NCBI GenBank assembly: GCA_903849645.1
Contig: CAINJJ010000008.1
Span: forward strand, 62,001-126,000
Reading direction: 5' to 3'
Origin: an uncultured Acidobacteriaceae bacterium
Lineage (GTDB): Bacteria > Acidobacteriota > Terriglobia > Terriglobales > Acidobacteriaceae
Length of the DNA: 64,000 nt
Part shown: positions 33,403 through 44,213 of the stretch, in pieces
Layout: the number at the start of each line of letters is the position of its first letter
How positions within the stretch are numbered: the first letter of the stretch is position 1
The notes under the pieces: generated by a model
What the model was told of the DNA's origin: nothing
What the model saw: the letters and a program-made list of their open reading frames with translations, nothing else
Databases searched by the model: none
Position numbers and translations under genes: made by a program

Positions 33403-33740
33403 TTTCTATTTGTACTCCATTGGACACTTTTTATCCAGAAAAATTATCCTTCCCTCACGTCGATGTTCCGAGGTTTCTGGCTACAGAGTCGTTATTTGGG
33501 GTGCTCCATGAGTAAAGGTCCCCTCGGGACAAAGGTGCTGCTGTATGTCTTGATCTTTCCAAAGCCCGTCAAATCGGCAATTTTTGGGCGGCTCTTCTTC
33601 GAAACGAGTTCCAGCGTGGTGACCAGCCAATAAACCGCGCTGGGTGAGTCGTTGGCCGTAGAAGGTGGACGGAAGTCTGCTACGGATTGGGTGTCCGAAG
33701 CAGGTGCAATGCCGAAAAAGCGAGCACGCCGGATATGGCT
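33403..33740. other. Intergenic stretch between toxin and purF
   Basis: 338 bases. Frames exist on both strands (for example a 41-codon plus-strand frame starting at the ATG near 33508) but none has a ribosome site or a recognisable product. Near 33405-33425 is the motif TGTACTCCATTGGACA, probably the toxin-antitoxin operator. Confidence 0.45.
33406..33424. promoter_or_regulatory. Candidate operator shared by the toxin-antitoxin and Fic promoters
   Basis: TTTGTACTCCATTGGACAC lies directly before the toxin GTG. The Fic gene start at 39785 is preceded by TATGTACTCCATCGGGACA at the same place. The two match at almost every base, with one inserted G. On the coding side it includes GGAGTACA, which may double as the ribosome site. 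Confidence 0.4.
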
Positions 33741-35248
33741 TCAGAAACCCACAGTCGCCGGCAGAATGTCTTCCACATCCACCCACTGCGTCGGGTAGTT
33801 GCCGGTGTAGCAGGCAGTGCAGTAGCCGTTGTGTTCGCTGCCGTCGCAGGCTTTGAGGAGTCCTTCGAGGGAGAGGTAGGCCAGGGAGTCGGCTTCGATG
33901 AAGCGGCGTATCTCTTCGATGGACTTGTTGGCGGCGATGAGGTCGCGCTTGCTGGGAGTGTCTACACCATAGAAGCAGGGCGAGATGGTGGGCGGGCAAC
34001 TGATGCGGAGATGGACCTCTTTTGCGCCTGCGCCGCGGACCATGCGCACAATCTTGCGGCTTGTTGTTCCGCGGATAATGGAGTCGTCGATGAGGATGAC
34101 GCGCTTGCCTTCAAGCAGGTTGCGTACAGGGTTGAGCTTGAGGCGGACGCCGAAGTCGCGGACGCGCTGCTCGGGCTCGATGAAGGTGCGGCCGACGTAG
34201 TGGTTGCGGATGAGGCCGAGGCGGAAGCGGATGCCGGACTCCTCCGCGTAGCCGAGGGCGGCGGTGACGCCAGAGTCGGGAACTGGGACCACGAGGTCGG
34301 CAGGCACGCCGGACTCGCGGGCAAGCTGGCGGCCCATCTGGTCGCGGCTCTCCTGGACCCAGCGGCCATAAATGCGGCTGTCGGGGCGGGCGAAGTAGAC
34401 GTGCTCAAAGATGCAACTGGACTGGGGAACGCCGGTTGCGTACTGGCGGCTGGTGATGCCGTCTTCGGTGACCATGACGAGCTCGCCGGGGAGGACGTCG
34501 CGGAGGTACTCGGCGCGCAGCAGGTCAAATGCGCAGGTTTCAGAGGCGAAGACGATGGTGTCGGGGCCGTTGGGGTTCTGAATGCGCCCGATGGAGAGGG
34601 GACGGAAGCCGCGCGGGTCGCGGGCGGCAAAGATGCGGTCGCGCGTCATCATGACGATGGAGAAAGCGCCCTCGACCTGGGCGAGCGAGCCGGCGATGGC
34701 GTCCACAAGCGAGTTGGCGCGGGAGTGGGCGATGAGCTGGACGATGATCTCCGAGTCAGAGGTGGTCTGGAAGTACGCACCGTCGCGCTCGAGCCGGGAG
34801 CGGAGGTTGCCCAGGTTGACCAGGTTGCCGTTGTGGGCGATGGCGATGAGGCCCTTGACGGAGTCGACGCGGATGGGCTGGGCGTTGAGCAGCGCGGAGT
34901 CGCCGGTGGTGGAGTAGCGGGTGTGGCCGATGGCCATATGGCCGGGGAGCTTCTGGAGAACGTCATCGGTGAAGATTTCGGAGACCAGCCCCATGCCCTT
35001 GATGTTGGCCAGGCGCTGCCCGTCGGCGGTGGCGATGCCGGCCGACTCCTGGCCGCGATGCTGGAGGGCGTAGAGGCCCAGGTAAGCCTGGCGGGCGGCA
35101 TCCGGATGGCTGTGGATAGCGACCACGCCGCACTCTTCGTGAAGAGTGTCGTTGTCGCCTTCGGTGACAGTGGGCAGTGGACAGTGGTCGGTGGTCAGTT
35201 GCCCGGTAGTATCCGTTACGCCGGGGACGCCTTGAAAGAGGCGGCGGG

Positions 35249-35252
<4 letters not shown>
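33741..35252 (-). CDS. purF: Amidophosphoribosyltransferase
   Basis: 503 residues. ATG 35252 overlaps the purL stop (ATGA), so the pair is translationally coupled. The N-terminal glutaminase nucleophile is C41 ([12 protein letters not shown]), so about 40 residues must be removed; part of this leader is encoded by five tandem heptamers (35166-35200). Further marks are [39 protein letters not shown], and the phosphoribosyl loop [14 protein letters not shown]. The enzyme makes phosphoribosylamine, the first step of purine synthesis. A leader this long is unusual. Confidence 0.96.
35166..35200. repeat. Five tandem heptamers in the purF leader
   Basis: GACAGTG, GGCAGTG, GACAGTG, GTCGGTG, GTCAGTT in succession. 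They encode part of the propeptide that precedes the catalytic cysteine of PurF. Confidence 0.7.
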
Positions 35253-37738
<2,486 letters not shown>

Positions 37739-37853
37739 CACAATTGCCCTTATTGTCGCACGGCGCTGCCTGCGGCGGGACAGGCATCTGAGCGGGCGCC
37801 GCAGCAAGCGCCGGGGCCGGGGGCCGGAGCGGTGGCGAATGGGGCAAAGGCTG

Positions 37854-37862
37854 TGCGATACT
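37854..37862 (+). promoter_or_regulatory. Extended -10 promoter for tRNA-Leu
   Basis: TGCGATACT ends 23 bases before the tRNA. The TG-N-GATACT form resembles the TGCTATACT box before the sigma-factor gene. Confidence 0.5.
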
Positions 37863-37885
37863 TTGGATGCGGAATCCCACCCTTG

Positions 37886-37972
37886 GCCGGGATGGCGGAA
37901 CTGGCAGACGCAGCGGACTCAAAATCCGCCGATCGCAAGGTCGTGGGGGTTCGACCCCCCCTCCCGGCACCA
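37886..37972 (+). tRNA. tRNA-Leu (anticodon CAA)
   Basis: Acceptor arm GCCGGGA pairs with TCCCGGC; the anticodon stem GCGGA/TCCGC encloses CTCAAAA, giving anticodon CAA. The long variable arm (GATCGCAAGGTC) marks a class II tRNA and GGGGGTTCGACCCCCC is the T-arm. CCA is encoded (37970-37972). Its 3' half is duplicated at 43669-43726, so this gene is the attachment site of the island that follows. Confidence 0.95.
37916..37972 (+). other. attL: 3' half of tRNA-Leu bounding an integrated island
   Basis: GACTCAAAATCCGCCGA (37916-37932) recurs exactly at 43669-43685, and GGGGGTTCGACC, CTCCCGGCACCA also recur at 43699-43726 with one or two changes; only the variable arm differs. Integrases commonly use the 3' end of tRNA genes, so this is the left boundary of an island of about 5.75 kb. 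Confidence 0.8.
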
Positions 37973-38045
37973 CTTGAGCTAATGTTATCTCCTTTTTATT
38001 GTGTTGTTTAGGAGAACGATTCTGTTTCCCTGATCAGGTCAGTGA

Positions 38046-38083
38046 GACAACACTCTGATTTCTGGGTACAAATTCAGGTACAG
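38046..38083. repeat. Left copy of an island-end repeat with paired GGTACA sites
   Basis: GACAACACTC at 38046, then GGGTACA (38064) and AGGTACA (38076) with 12-base periodicity. The same arrangement is at 43513-43549. These look like integrase arm-type sites. Confidence 0.55.
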
Positions 38084-38228
38084 AGCGTATCTCGTTTGTT
38101 TTCAGCGTTAAGTGAGACGCCCCCTCGATTGGATGATGCGACCTACGCTATCCTAACCCAAATTACTGTTGATTTCGGAATGCGCGGCGGACTCAGGATG
38201 TCCGCATTGATCGGCCTTGCGCTTGGAT

Positions 38229-39785
38229 TTAGCCTTCGGCAGAGAGCTTTGCCATTTTGAGCGACCATCGCACTCGCTCTGCAATGAACTTGGCGAACGA
38301 ACTCGCATCCACATCGATGCTCGCGCGGTCCAAAGCGTTCAAATACGCTGCGCGATCCTCAACGCGAACCACCGTCCATGGATACCCGCCAGATGCCAGA
38401 AGGACATTCATCAGAAAGCGTGCCATGCGGCCATTCCCATCGGGATATGGATGAATGTAGCCAAAGAGCCAATGGCCGAGTACTGCCCGAACCGACGGCT
38501 CAGGTTCCGCTTCAATCAAATCGAATAACGCGGGCATGGCATCGCGCACCGCTTCCCAACGTGGCGGAACAAACCTGGAATTTCGCAGATAGACAGCATC
38601 GTTGCGATAGCCAGCCAGGGCCGAGGCCGGGATCAGGCCGGAGACAACACAGGGTTCAAAAAGTTCTCTGTGCCAATCCCTGTGGTCCAGTCTGGCAATC
38701 GCCCCCGCGTTTCCGCCAACCAGCACTTTGGACACGCTGCCCTTCACTTTTTGGAAAGCTTGCCAATACCCACGTGCGGCAAGCGCATCTCGGCTTTGTC
38801 GATCTGCCTCGTGATGCGCTGGGTCCCATGCCCCCGACATGACCCTCTCAATCAACTCAGGGCTTACGCGGTAACCTTCGATAGAGAGGGAATGATACGC
38901 ATCGCTCTGATAAATGCCATCGACGAAATTCAAATATGCCGTCTGGTTCATGCGCAAGCGAGGTGGTTTGGGAAAGTCTTCGAGCACCGCTTCCCGCGAT
39001 GCTGACCAAATAGCCTGAAGCCGGCCGACGATCGGCGTGTCCGCGGGTCTGCCAATTGCGAATACACGCTGGGCAGTTTCAAACGGGTCTGATTCTCGAA
39101 CGTCATACCCTGCGGCCTTCATCGTCGAGAGAATTTCGTCAGCCTGTACTGCGTGGCTCACACGCCGTAAGGCACCAGCCAGACGCCCCGCAATAGCGGA
39201 GTGTCCTCCGTCCAGCAGAGGTCTGAGCAGTTCAGATGCATCGCGGACGCTCGCTAGCACAACTTGGGTTTCAATCGGGTTTCGAATGAAAAAGGACTCA
39301 GGTACTCGAATCAGGGCGGCGACAGGAGAAAAGAGTCGCAGGCCCCTACGGACGACCAAGTCTTCGCGTGCGATCAATTGCTGCTCCTTCAGATCGTAAA
39401 GCGAGGTGCGAAAGAGGAGCTTGATCGTATTGTTATGGCCTTTGGGGCTGTAGACAATGACCTGAGACGGAATGGTGGTGTTTTCAGCATGGACCAAGAG
39501 CGACTGTTCCGGAGAGAGATGCCAGTCTTCTCCGAAACGCTTTTTGCAATATTGAGCGCAGAATTCCCAGAAGGACGCGAACCACGGCGTGCTGTCGCCG
39601 GTCTGCGCACCAGGGCTGGAGGAGATAAGCCAGCCTTTCATCACTGACAGCAGGAATCCATGCTTCAACAGTCGATCTCGATGAACGCGGCTCAGTTCGC
39701 CCGACTGAAAGACGCGCCGCCCGTCCTTCTGGAGTCCCTGAAGGATGCTCAGTGATGCCGCGAGCTTTTCGTTCGGTGCCGCCAT
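38229..39785 (-). CDS. Fic-domain AMP-transferase with N-terminal winged-helix-like region
   Basis: 518 residues; ATG 39785 has GGAG five bases upstream. The N-terminal 50 residues (LSILQGLQKDGRRVFQSGEL, HRDRLLKHGFL) resemble the winged helix of AbiEi-like regulators. The Fic core has the full catalytic motif HPYPDGNGRMARFLMN and, upstream, SLSIEGYRV, the autoinhibitory (S/T)xxxE(G/N) motif. Fic enzymes add AMP or other nucleotides to target hydroxyls. The gene is first inside the tRNA-Leu island. Its 5' end carries the TGTACTCC element seen before the HigB toxin. Possible roles are growth control or defence. Confidence 0.9.
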   Translation of the reverse strand: MAAPNEKLAASLSILQGLQKDGRRVFQSGELSRVHRDRLLKHGFLLSVMKGWLISSSPGAQTGDSTPWFASFWEFCAQYCKKRFGEDWHLSPEQSLLVHAENTTIPSQVIVYSPKGHNNTIKLLFRTSLYDLKEQQLIAREDLVVRRGLRLFSPVAALIRVPESFFIRNPIETQVVLASVRDASELLRPLLDGGHSAIAGRLAGALRRVSHAVQADEILSTMKAAGYDVRESDPFETAQRVFAIGRPADTPIVGRLQAIWSASREAVLEDFPKPPRLRMNQTAYLNFVDGIYQSDAYHSLSIEGYRVSPELIERVMSGAWDPAHHEADRQSRDALAARGYWQAFQKVKGSVSKVLVGGNAGAIARLDHRDWHRELFEPCVVSGLIPASALAGYRNDAVYLRNSRFVPPRWEAVRDAMPALFDLIEAEPEPSVRAVLGHWLFGYIHPYPDGNGRMARFLMNVLLASGGYPWTVVRVEDRAAYLNALDRASIDVDASSFAKFIAERVRWSLKMAKLSAEG

Positions 39786-39832
39786 ATGTACTCCATCGGG
39801 ACAACGCAAGTTTTTAGCGCCGTGCGATTACG

Positions 39833-39838
39833 AGTATA
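39833..39838 (-). promoter_or_regulatory. Possible -10 box for the Fic gene
   Basis: On the minus strand TATACT lies 48 bases upstream of the Fic start. The 187-bp gap also has two copies of TTGCAAGTA (39853 and 39878). Confidence 0.35.
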
Positions 39839-39972
39839 TGGCGACGCACGGTTGCAAGTAAATTACCCCTCGCAATTGCAAGTATTTTTTGGCGGGGAAC
39901 GACGATTTGCAGGCTTCCCCCCGCCAAATTCGACTTAACAAGGGGGAACGAGAAAACAACGGCGCATATCGT

Positions 39973-41112
39973 CTACAGATTCGCCTTTGCCAGCCGTCCC
40001 AGGAAGGCGCTCTTGGCGGCATGTGTCTTGCGAAGCTCCTCCATCCTCAACTGGAACCCCGTTTCATCTCCTTGGCGAACAGCCAGGTCATGCAGATCCA
40101 TTAAAAGATTCACCGCCCTCTCGTAGTCCTTTGGCTGCCGCTGCTGGATATACCCCTCTACCTGCTTCCAGACCGCCTTCTCGCGATTCGCCAGGCCTTC
40201 AAGGTAAACCGCACGATCCGCCTCGTCCTTGGCTTTCTTCCGTGCTGCTTCAGCCGCTCGCTTCGCATTCAGTTGCCTTGCCCGCTCCTCGGCGCGGACG
40301 CGCGATGCTGTCAAGAGATCCTCCACTGTGCGCCGTTCGATTGCGTCATGGTTCGCTGCCACGGCGTTCTCCTGTTGAAAGCGCTGCAGAAGTTCGAGCC
40401 TGCACCGCTCACTTGGCTCTGACAGAAAGTCGATGAGCAGGTCATCCTTTTCACTCGCAGGCAAACCCCGAACCCACGTTGCAAGGGCCTTCCGCGACGG
40501 CCCGTCTTTCAACGGCGCAGAAGCGGAGGCTGCAACTTCGACCAGATCCTCATCGATTCCAAGAAATTCGATCAACGAATCATGGGGCGCTGACAATTCC
40601 CGCAGGCCGGCTGGCACCGGGGGCTCCACCGCATCTCCAGGTAACTCGTCATCTTGCGCACACATGAGCCATCCGAGATATAAGCAGCGAAGATCGCCCC
40701 GAAGCAGATCGGAGCGCAGGGAAACCAACGATCCCATCCAGCCAGTGCCATCATCCCAGTCGTCGTCGGATTCTACTTCACTTTCAAAGCTGACAATCAC
40801 GAACTTTCCGGCACTTCGAACGTGCGCGGACTTGCCTGGCAGAATCGACTTGAGCTGTTTGAAGTCGACCCGTTCCTGCGGCAGTCGAAGATGGAATTCT
40901 CGTGTGCCCCAATTTGCCACATAGACAGATGCATCGAAATACTTCTCCAGAAGTTTGAGCGGATCGGCTTTCAAGTCGCCCCACTCGTAGTGATTCGTAA
41001 AACTCGTCGTGGTAATTACGGCGCGCGTGGAGATGGCGCGAAGGGCGGCCATCTCGGTCTTCGTCAGTGCATGGTCAATTGCTCTGAAGTCGTAATACTG
41101 GTATTCGCTCAC
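39973..41112 (-). CDS. Unknown 379-residue protein, third gene of island operon
   Basis: The start is a GTG directly after the previous stop (TAG-GTG), with GAGGG six bases before it. The N-terminal half has conserved-looking strings: YQYYDFRAIDHALTKTEMAA, STRAVITTTSFTNHYEWGD, YVANWGTREFHLRLP. A tryptophan/aspartate-rich patch follows (SDDDWDDGTGW). Residues 255-330 are a charged helix, likely coiled coil (RVRAEERARQLNAKRAAEA). I recall homologues as hypothetical proteins in many bacteria; no function known. Position in an operon with an HNH-like protein inside an island suggests mobile-element or defence use (inference). Confidence 0.8.
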   Translation of the reverse strand: MSEYQYYDFRAIDHALTKTEMAALRAISTRAVITTTSFTNHYEWGDLKADPLKLLEKYFDASVYVANWGTREFHLRLPQERVDFKQLKSILPGKSAHVRSAGKFVIVSFESEVESDDDWDDGTGWMGSLVSLRSDLLRGDLRCLYLGWLMCAQDDELPGDAVEPPVPAGLRELSAPHDSLIEFLGIDEDLVEVAASASAPLKDGPSRKALATWVRGLPASEKDDLLIDFLSEPSERCRLELLQRFQQENAVAANHDAIERRTVEDLLTASRVRAEERARQLNAKRAAEAARKKAKDEADRAVYLEGLANREKAVWKQVEGYIQQRQPKDYERAVNLLMDLHDLAVRQGDETGFQLRMEELRKTHAAKSAFLGRLAKANL

Positions 41113-41916
41113 CTATGACCCTCTGAGAAAGGGTTTTGGGCATACATTCCGTGCCAGTTTTGACTCTTCGTAAAAATGCCTAACTGAATTTAGCGTGATC
41201 CGAGAGTTGTCCTTAAAGAAAATCTTCTTGCCGGCAGATCGAACGCAACACAGATCTAAGAAATGAATGTTTGGCGCAGTAGCTACCAGAACATTGAAAT
41301 CAATCCCACGAACCAAGAGGCGGTATATCAGGTAGCCTCCGGCATTACCTAACAACGTTGGCGGCTGAACAAGAACTTGTGACGCCATGTCCGTACACAC
41401 GGTTATAGCGACTCCGACGTTTGCCGGAAGTTCTGTCTCCCCAAGCAGGTATTTTCGGATTCTCTCTTCATCTTCTGCAGCCAACACAACCGAGGTTGTC
41501 TGATTTCCGATCGTCCTCCATTCGTGGATTCCCGACCTCCAGACAACGCTCAATGCGAAATAGGCGAGCTTGTCCGTATCTATGCCAACCCGTTCACCGG
41601 AAAAGACACGGTAGTCGGGCTCGCGCTGTATTGGAAGCGCAATCTGCAGCTTATCAAGCAGCGGAAACCCTTGTCTCAATCTCCATACGAGGCTCGTCAC
41701 GTATCGCTCTCCGCCCTTGTTGAATAGGTCTTCGCATCTGGTGCACAACACGTACTCCCTGATCTGACGAGACGTTTTCATTACGACTTTCGCAGTCATC
41801 ACAATTGAATCGTCGCCTTCATCTTTGCGGCATAGCTTATATATCGCCCTCCCGATCAGGTGGCTCAGTTGCAATTCAGCATCTTGATGACAGAGTTTGC
41901 ATGTTCCGCGTTGCAT
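41113..41916 (-). CDS. Unknown protein with HNH-like zinc motif, second gene of island operon
   Basis: 267 residues. The N-terminus CKLCHQDAELQLSHLIGRAI and, 40 residues on, LCTRCEDLFNKGGERYV give two Cys-x-x-Cys pairs around a His, the layout of HNH/treble-clef nucleases, though the usual Asn and second His are not obvious. The rest has a beta-rich part with no known match. The stop abuts the next gene and 79 bp separate it from the coiled-coil gene upstream. It may be a nucleic-acid-binding or cutting component (inference). Confidence 0.78.
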   Translation of the reverse strand: MQRGTCKLCHQDAELQLSHLIGRAIYKLCRKDEGDDSIVMTAKVVMKTSRQIREYVLCTRCEDLFNKGGERYVTSLVWRLRQGFPLLDKLQIALPIQREPDYRVFSGERVGIDTDKLAYFALSVVWRSGIHEWRTIGNQTTSVVLAAEDEERIRKYLLGETELPANVGVAITVCTDMASQVLVQPPTLLGNAGGYLIYRLLVRGIDFNVLVATAPNIHFLDLCCVRSAGKKIFFKDNSRITLNSVRHFYEESKLARNVCPKPFLRGS

Positions 41917-41995
41917 ATTGGCGCAATCCTTAAGTGATCAAGTTGGTGCGAGGCGTACCACAAGTACGGCCGCGGGAGACGTCTCGGGTAAGGGG

Positions 41996-42523
41996 CTATT
42001 CTTCGCCCCGAGATCGCCTCTCGATTATTAGTTTCCGCCCATCGTTGTCCGCGACGAGCCACTTAATAAGCCTATTGTTGAAGTTGTTCAGCAAATAGCC
42101 GGAGAGGGCAATGCCGTAGAGAGAACGACGAGCAGACTTGCGCGCCTCCTCTCTAACGTTGGTTCTGAATAATTCGAGTTCAATGGCAAGATCGATAATA
42201 TTGCCTTCGTATCCGGGAAGGTATCTTGTCAGTCTGTCAAGCTCTCCTTCGATGTCTGTAAAGGCCCGGATGGCCGAGAAACGGGCTTCGTCTTCATCTG
42301 TCGGGATTTCAAATACCTTGTCGACGCCGATTGTCTGGTCGGGCATGTATCCGATGTCGCCTGGCTTCGCGAGCCGCGCCTCCAAAGCATTAGCTCTCAG
42401 TTCGCGCAAGTCGGCCTCGATCTGCTGGAGAAGTCTAGAACATTCGATTTGAACTGAGAGCCGTGAGATGTGGTCGTGGAGTCCTTGGACGAGCTTCTTT
42501 GTCGCTCCATCTATTTCTTCCAT
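41996..42523 (-). CDS. Unknown helical protein, first gene of island operon
   Basis: 175 residues, almost entirely helical, with coiled-coil stretches (KLVQGLHDHISRLSVQIECS and QIEADLRELRANALEARLA). An acidic central part reads EIPTDEDEARFSAIRAFTDI. No signal peptide, membrane segment or family recognised. It begins the minus-strand operon 263 bp from the divergent AbiEi gene and could be a scaffold for the two downstream proteins. Confidence 0.75.
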   Translation of the reverse strand: MEEIDGATKKLVQGLHDHISRLSVQIECSRLLQQIEADLRELRANALEARLAKPGDIGYMPDQTIGVDKVFEIPTDEDEARFSAIRAFTDIEGELDRLTRYLPGYEGNIIDLAIELELFRTNVREEARKSARRSLYGIALSGYLLNNFNNRLIKWLVADNDGRKLIIERRSRGEE

Positions 42524-42637
42524 TTCTTAGCCTCCCAAACGGGGTGAAGAGATGGAATGATTTTAGTTGGTCAAGGATTGTCATTTGGTATGGAGTTCCC
42601 CGCTATGCTTGCGGGACGTCTAAATCTGCGCCGAATT

Positions 42638-42656
42638 GCCCAGACATTGTCTGGGC
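42638..42656. promoter_or_regulatory. Inverted repeat, candidate AbiEi operator 1
   Basis: GCCCAGAC-ATT-GTCTGGGC is a perfect inverted repeat in the divergent gap upstream of AbiEi. AbiEi proteins are known to repress their operon by binding inverted repeats. Confidence 0.5.
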
Positions 42657-42673
42657 GATTTCGAAGGCTGGGA

Positions 42674-42698
42674 ATTGTCCAGGCGCCGTCTGGATAAT
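42674..42698. promoter_or_regulatory. Inverted repeat, candidate AbiEi operator 2
   Basis: ATTGTCCAG-GCGCCGT-CTGGATAAT, eight of nine pairs match. It lies 36 bases from centre to centre from operator 1 and shares the CCAG/CTGG core. Confidence 0.5.
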
Positions 42699-42785
42699 CT
42701 TCAGGAACCCTTTGCAAACACGATAGGCTTTGCGGCATGTTGCATTATGTCATTACAAGTGATTACATGATGATGGTTTGACACA

Positions 42786-43388
42786 ATGCGTACAACAAAG
42801 CCTATTGAAAGAACGATGCAATACGTCCGTCGGAAAGGAATTGTGAGGCCCCGCGACCTGGAGGCTCTCGGCATTCCACGCGAGTACCTGCTGCGTCTCC
42901 ACCGTCAAGGAAAGCTGAGCCGGTCGGGGCGCGGGATCTATACTCTGCCAGACGCGGCGGTCACGGAACGCCACTCCTACGCGGAGGTGGCAAAACGGGT
43001 GCCGGAAGCAGTCCTGTGCCTGCTTTCGGCCCTGGTCTTTCACGAATTCACGACACAAAGTCCGGCATCAGTCTGGATCGCTCTCGGCAAAGGGGCAAGA
43101 AAGCCTGCCATCCTGTCGCCTTCACTCCGGGTGGTCCGTCTCACGGAACCTTCGCTCTCCGAAGGTGTCGAGGTGCATACGGTTGAGGGCGTGCCTGTGC
43201 GCGTCTACTCAGCTGCAAAGACCGTGGCGGATTGCTTCAAGTTCCGCAACAAGATCGGCCTGGACGTTGCAATCGAGGCGCTGAAAGACAGCCTCCGCCA
43301 AAAGAAGGCCACCATCAACGACATCTACCGTTATGCCAAGATCTGTCGCGTGAGCAACGTCATCCGTCCCTACATGGAGGCGCTATGA
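42786..43388 (+). CDS. AbiEi-family antitoxin/repressor (type IV toxin-antitoxin)
   Basis: 200 residues. The N-terminal winged helix is GIVRPRDLEALGIPREYLLR, LHRQGKLSRSGRGIYTLPD. The C-terminal domain has HEFTTQSPASVWIALGKGAR, VEGVPVRVYSAAKTVADCFK, the AbiEi core. These proteins repress their promoter and indirectly counteract the AbiEii nucleotidyltransferase toxin. The toxin gene overlapping the stop (ATGA) is reduced to 30 codons, so this antitoxin is an orphan. Two inverted repeats upstream are likely operators. Confidence 0.9.
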   Translation: MRTTKPIERTMQYVRRKGIVRPRDLEALGIPREYLLRLHRQGKLSRSGRGIYTLPDAAVTERHSYAEVAKRVPEAVLCLLSALVFHEFTTQSPASVWIALGKGARKPAILSPSLRVVRLTEPSLSEGVEVHTVEGVPVRVYSAAKTVADCFKFRNKIGLDVAIEALKDSLRQKKATINDIYRYAKICRVSNVIRPYMEAL

Positions 43389-43477
43389 CCCGCGAACCGG
43401 CGAAGAATCTCGCAGCTCCGATCCGGGCGCGTTTGCTCGCTCTGGCCCAGAGCCTTCACTGGAGCGAACAAAAATGA
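43385..43477 (+). pseudogene. Truncated AbiEii toxin gene, first 30 codons only
   Basis: The ATG overlaps the AbiEi stop, the usual arrangement. The translation (KNLAAPIRARLLALAQSL) matches the start of AbiEii proteins, which are normally about 250-300 residues. The frame then changes into unrelated sequence (HWSEQK) and stops, 35 bases before the island-end repeat. The toxin was probably deleted when the end formed. Confidence 0.7.
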
Positions 43478-43512
43478 GCTGCAGCAGCATCCGACTAATC
43501 TCGATTGCGAGG

Positions 43513-43549
43513 GACAACACTCGATTGCCGGGTACAGATTCGGGTACAG
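43513..43549. repeat. Right copy of the island-end repeat with paired GGTACA sites
   Basis: GACAACACTC at 43513, then GGGTACA (43530) and GGGTACA (43542), also 12 bases apart. Same order and spacing as the left copy at 38046-38083. Confidence 0.55.
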
Positions 43550-43668
43550 ACGTCAGTTTGGCTCGATTACGGATAATTACGTTAAGTCGCTGATGGGCAG
43601 TCACTTGTGGATATCCGGCATTACGCTCGATTTCGCTTATTTATCATAGACTTACGGCATTCTTGAGA

Positions 43669-43726
43669 GACTCAAAATCCGCCGACCCTTGCGGTCATGG
43701 GGGTTCGACCTCCCCTCCCGGCACCA
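43669..43726 (+). other. attR: diverged copy of the tRNA-Leu 3' half
   Basis: The sequence has the anticodon loop, T-arm, acceptor strand and CCA of tRNA-Leu, but no 5' half, so it cannot make a tRNA. It is 17/17 identical to the tRNA at the anticodon part. The different variable arm (CCCTTGCGG) suggests a second tRNA-Leu was the donor or that one copy has decayed. Confidence 0.8.
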
Positions 43727-43749
43727 AGACAACAAAGGGTTTAAGGTCG

Positions 43750-43777
43750 AATGGCCACTCTGGGAAGAGTGGCCATT
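43750..43777. terminator. Hairpin after attR
   Basis: AATGGCCACTCT (43750-43761) pairs with AGAGTGGCCATT (43766-43777), loop GGGA, followed by CTG. It could end transcription into either flank. Confidence 0.6.
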
Positions 43778-43810
43778 CTGCGTCTGGTGGTAGTAGTCGT
43801 GGCTGTGGGT

Positions 43811-44116
43811 TCATTCACTCTCGGTAGTCCCTGAGGATGGATGCTCGGTGGCTGTATCAGAGATGCGATCCACCACCGACTGGCGATGGTGCGGGGACAG
43901 ATGACTGTAACGGGCAGACATGGTGATTGTTTTGTGCCCAGCGGCCTCCTGAGTCACCTTGATCGATGCTCCGGCAATGGCCCACCATGAGCAGAACGTG
44001 TGCCGATTCGAGTCCCATGCATCCCCCCCCGATATTCGCTTTGGCCAAACAGGGCTGAAACCAGGACCCCGTATCGGATCTACCCTTGGACCCGTATTTG
44101 GGGAACCCAGGATCAC
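43811..44116 (-). pseudogene. Tyrosine recombinase (integrase) remnant
   Basis: The frame ending at 43811 contains AWDSNRHTFCSWWAIAGASI, VTQEAAGHKTITMSARYSHL, matching the C-terminal catalytic part of phage-type integrases (H-x-x-R-H-T-F, G-H-K-T, Y). The first catalytic His is replaced by Asp. Just upstream, an eight-base C run (44023-44030) marks a frameshift; in another frame WFQPCLAKANI continues the fold. The N-terminal half is absent. It lies outside attR and is inactive. Confidence 0.75.
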
Positions 44117-44162
44117 TCCAGCGCTGTCCAGGTTGCCGTCACGGTCTCTATCGCTTCTGGGC

Positions 44163-44168
44163 TATACT
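44163..44168 (+). promoter_or_regulatory. -10 box for the GMC oxidoreductase gene
   Basis: TATACT 46 bases before the ATG. No -35 at standard distance. Confidence 0.4.
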
Positions 44169-44213
44169 CGGTTGCTGAAGGCAAGTGGCACCCTCTCTCC
44201 CCTTGAGCATGCT

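Noticed and set aside
43669-43726. Second tRNA-Leu gene
   Set aside because: Only the 3' half is present; no 5' acceptor strand or D-arm, so it is an attachment-site copy.
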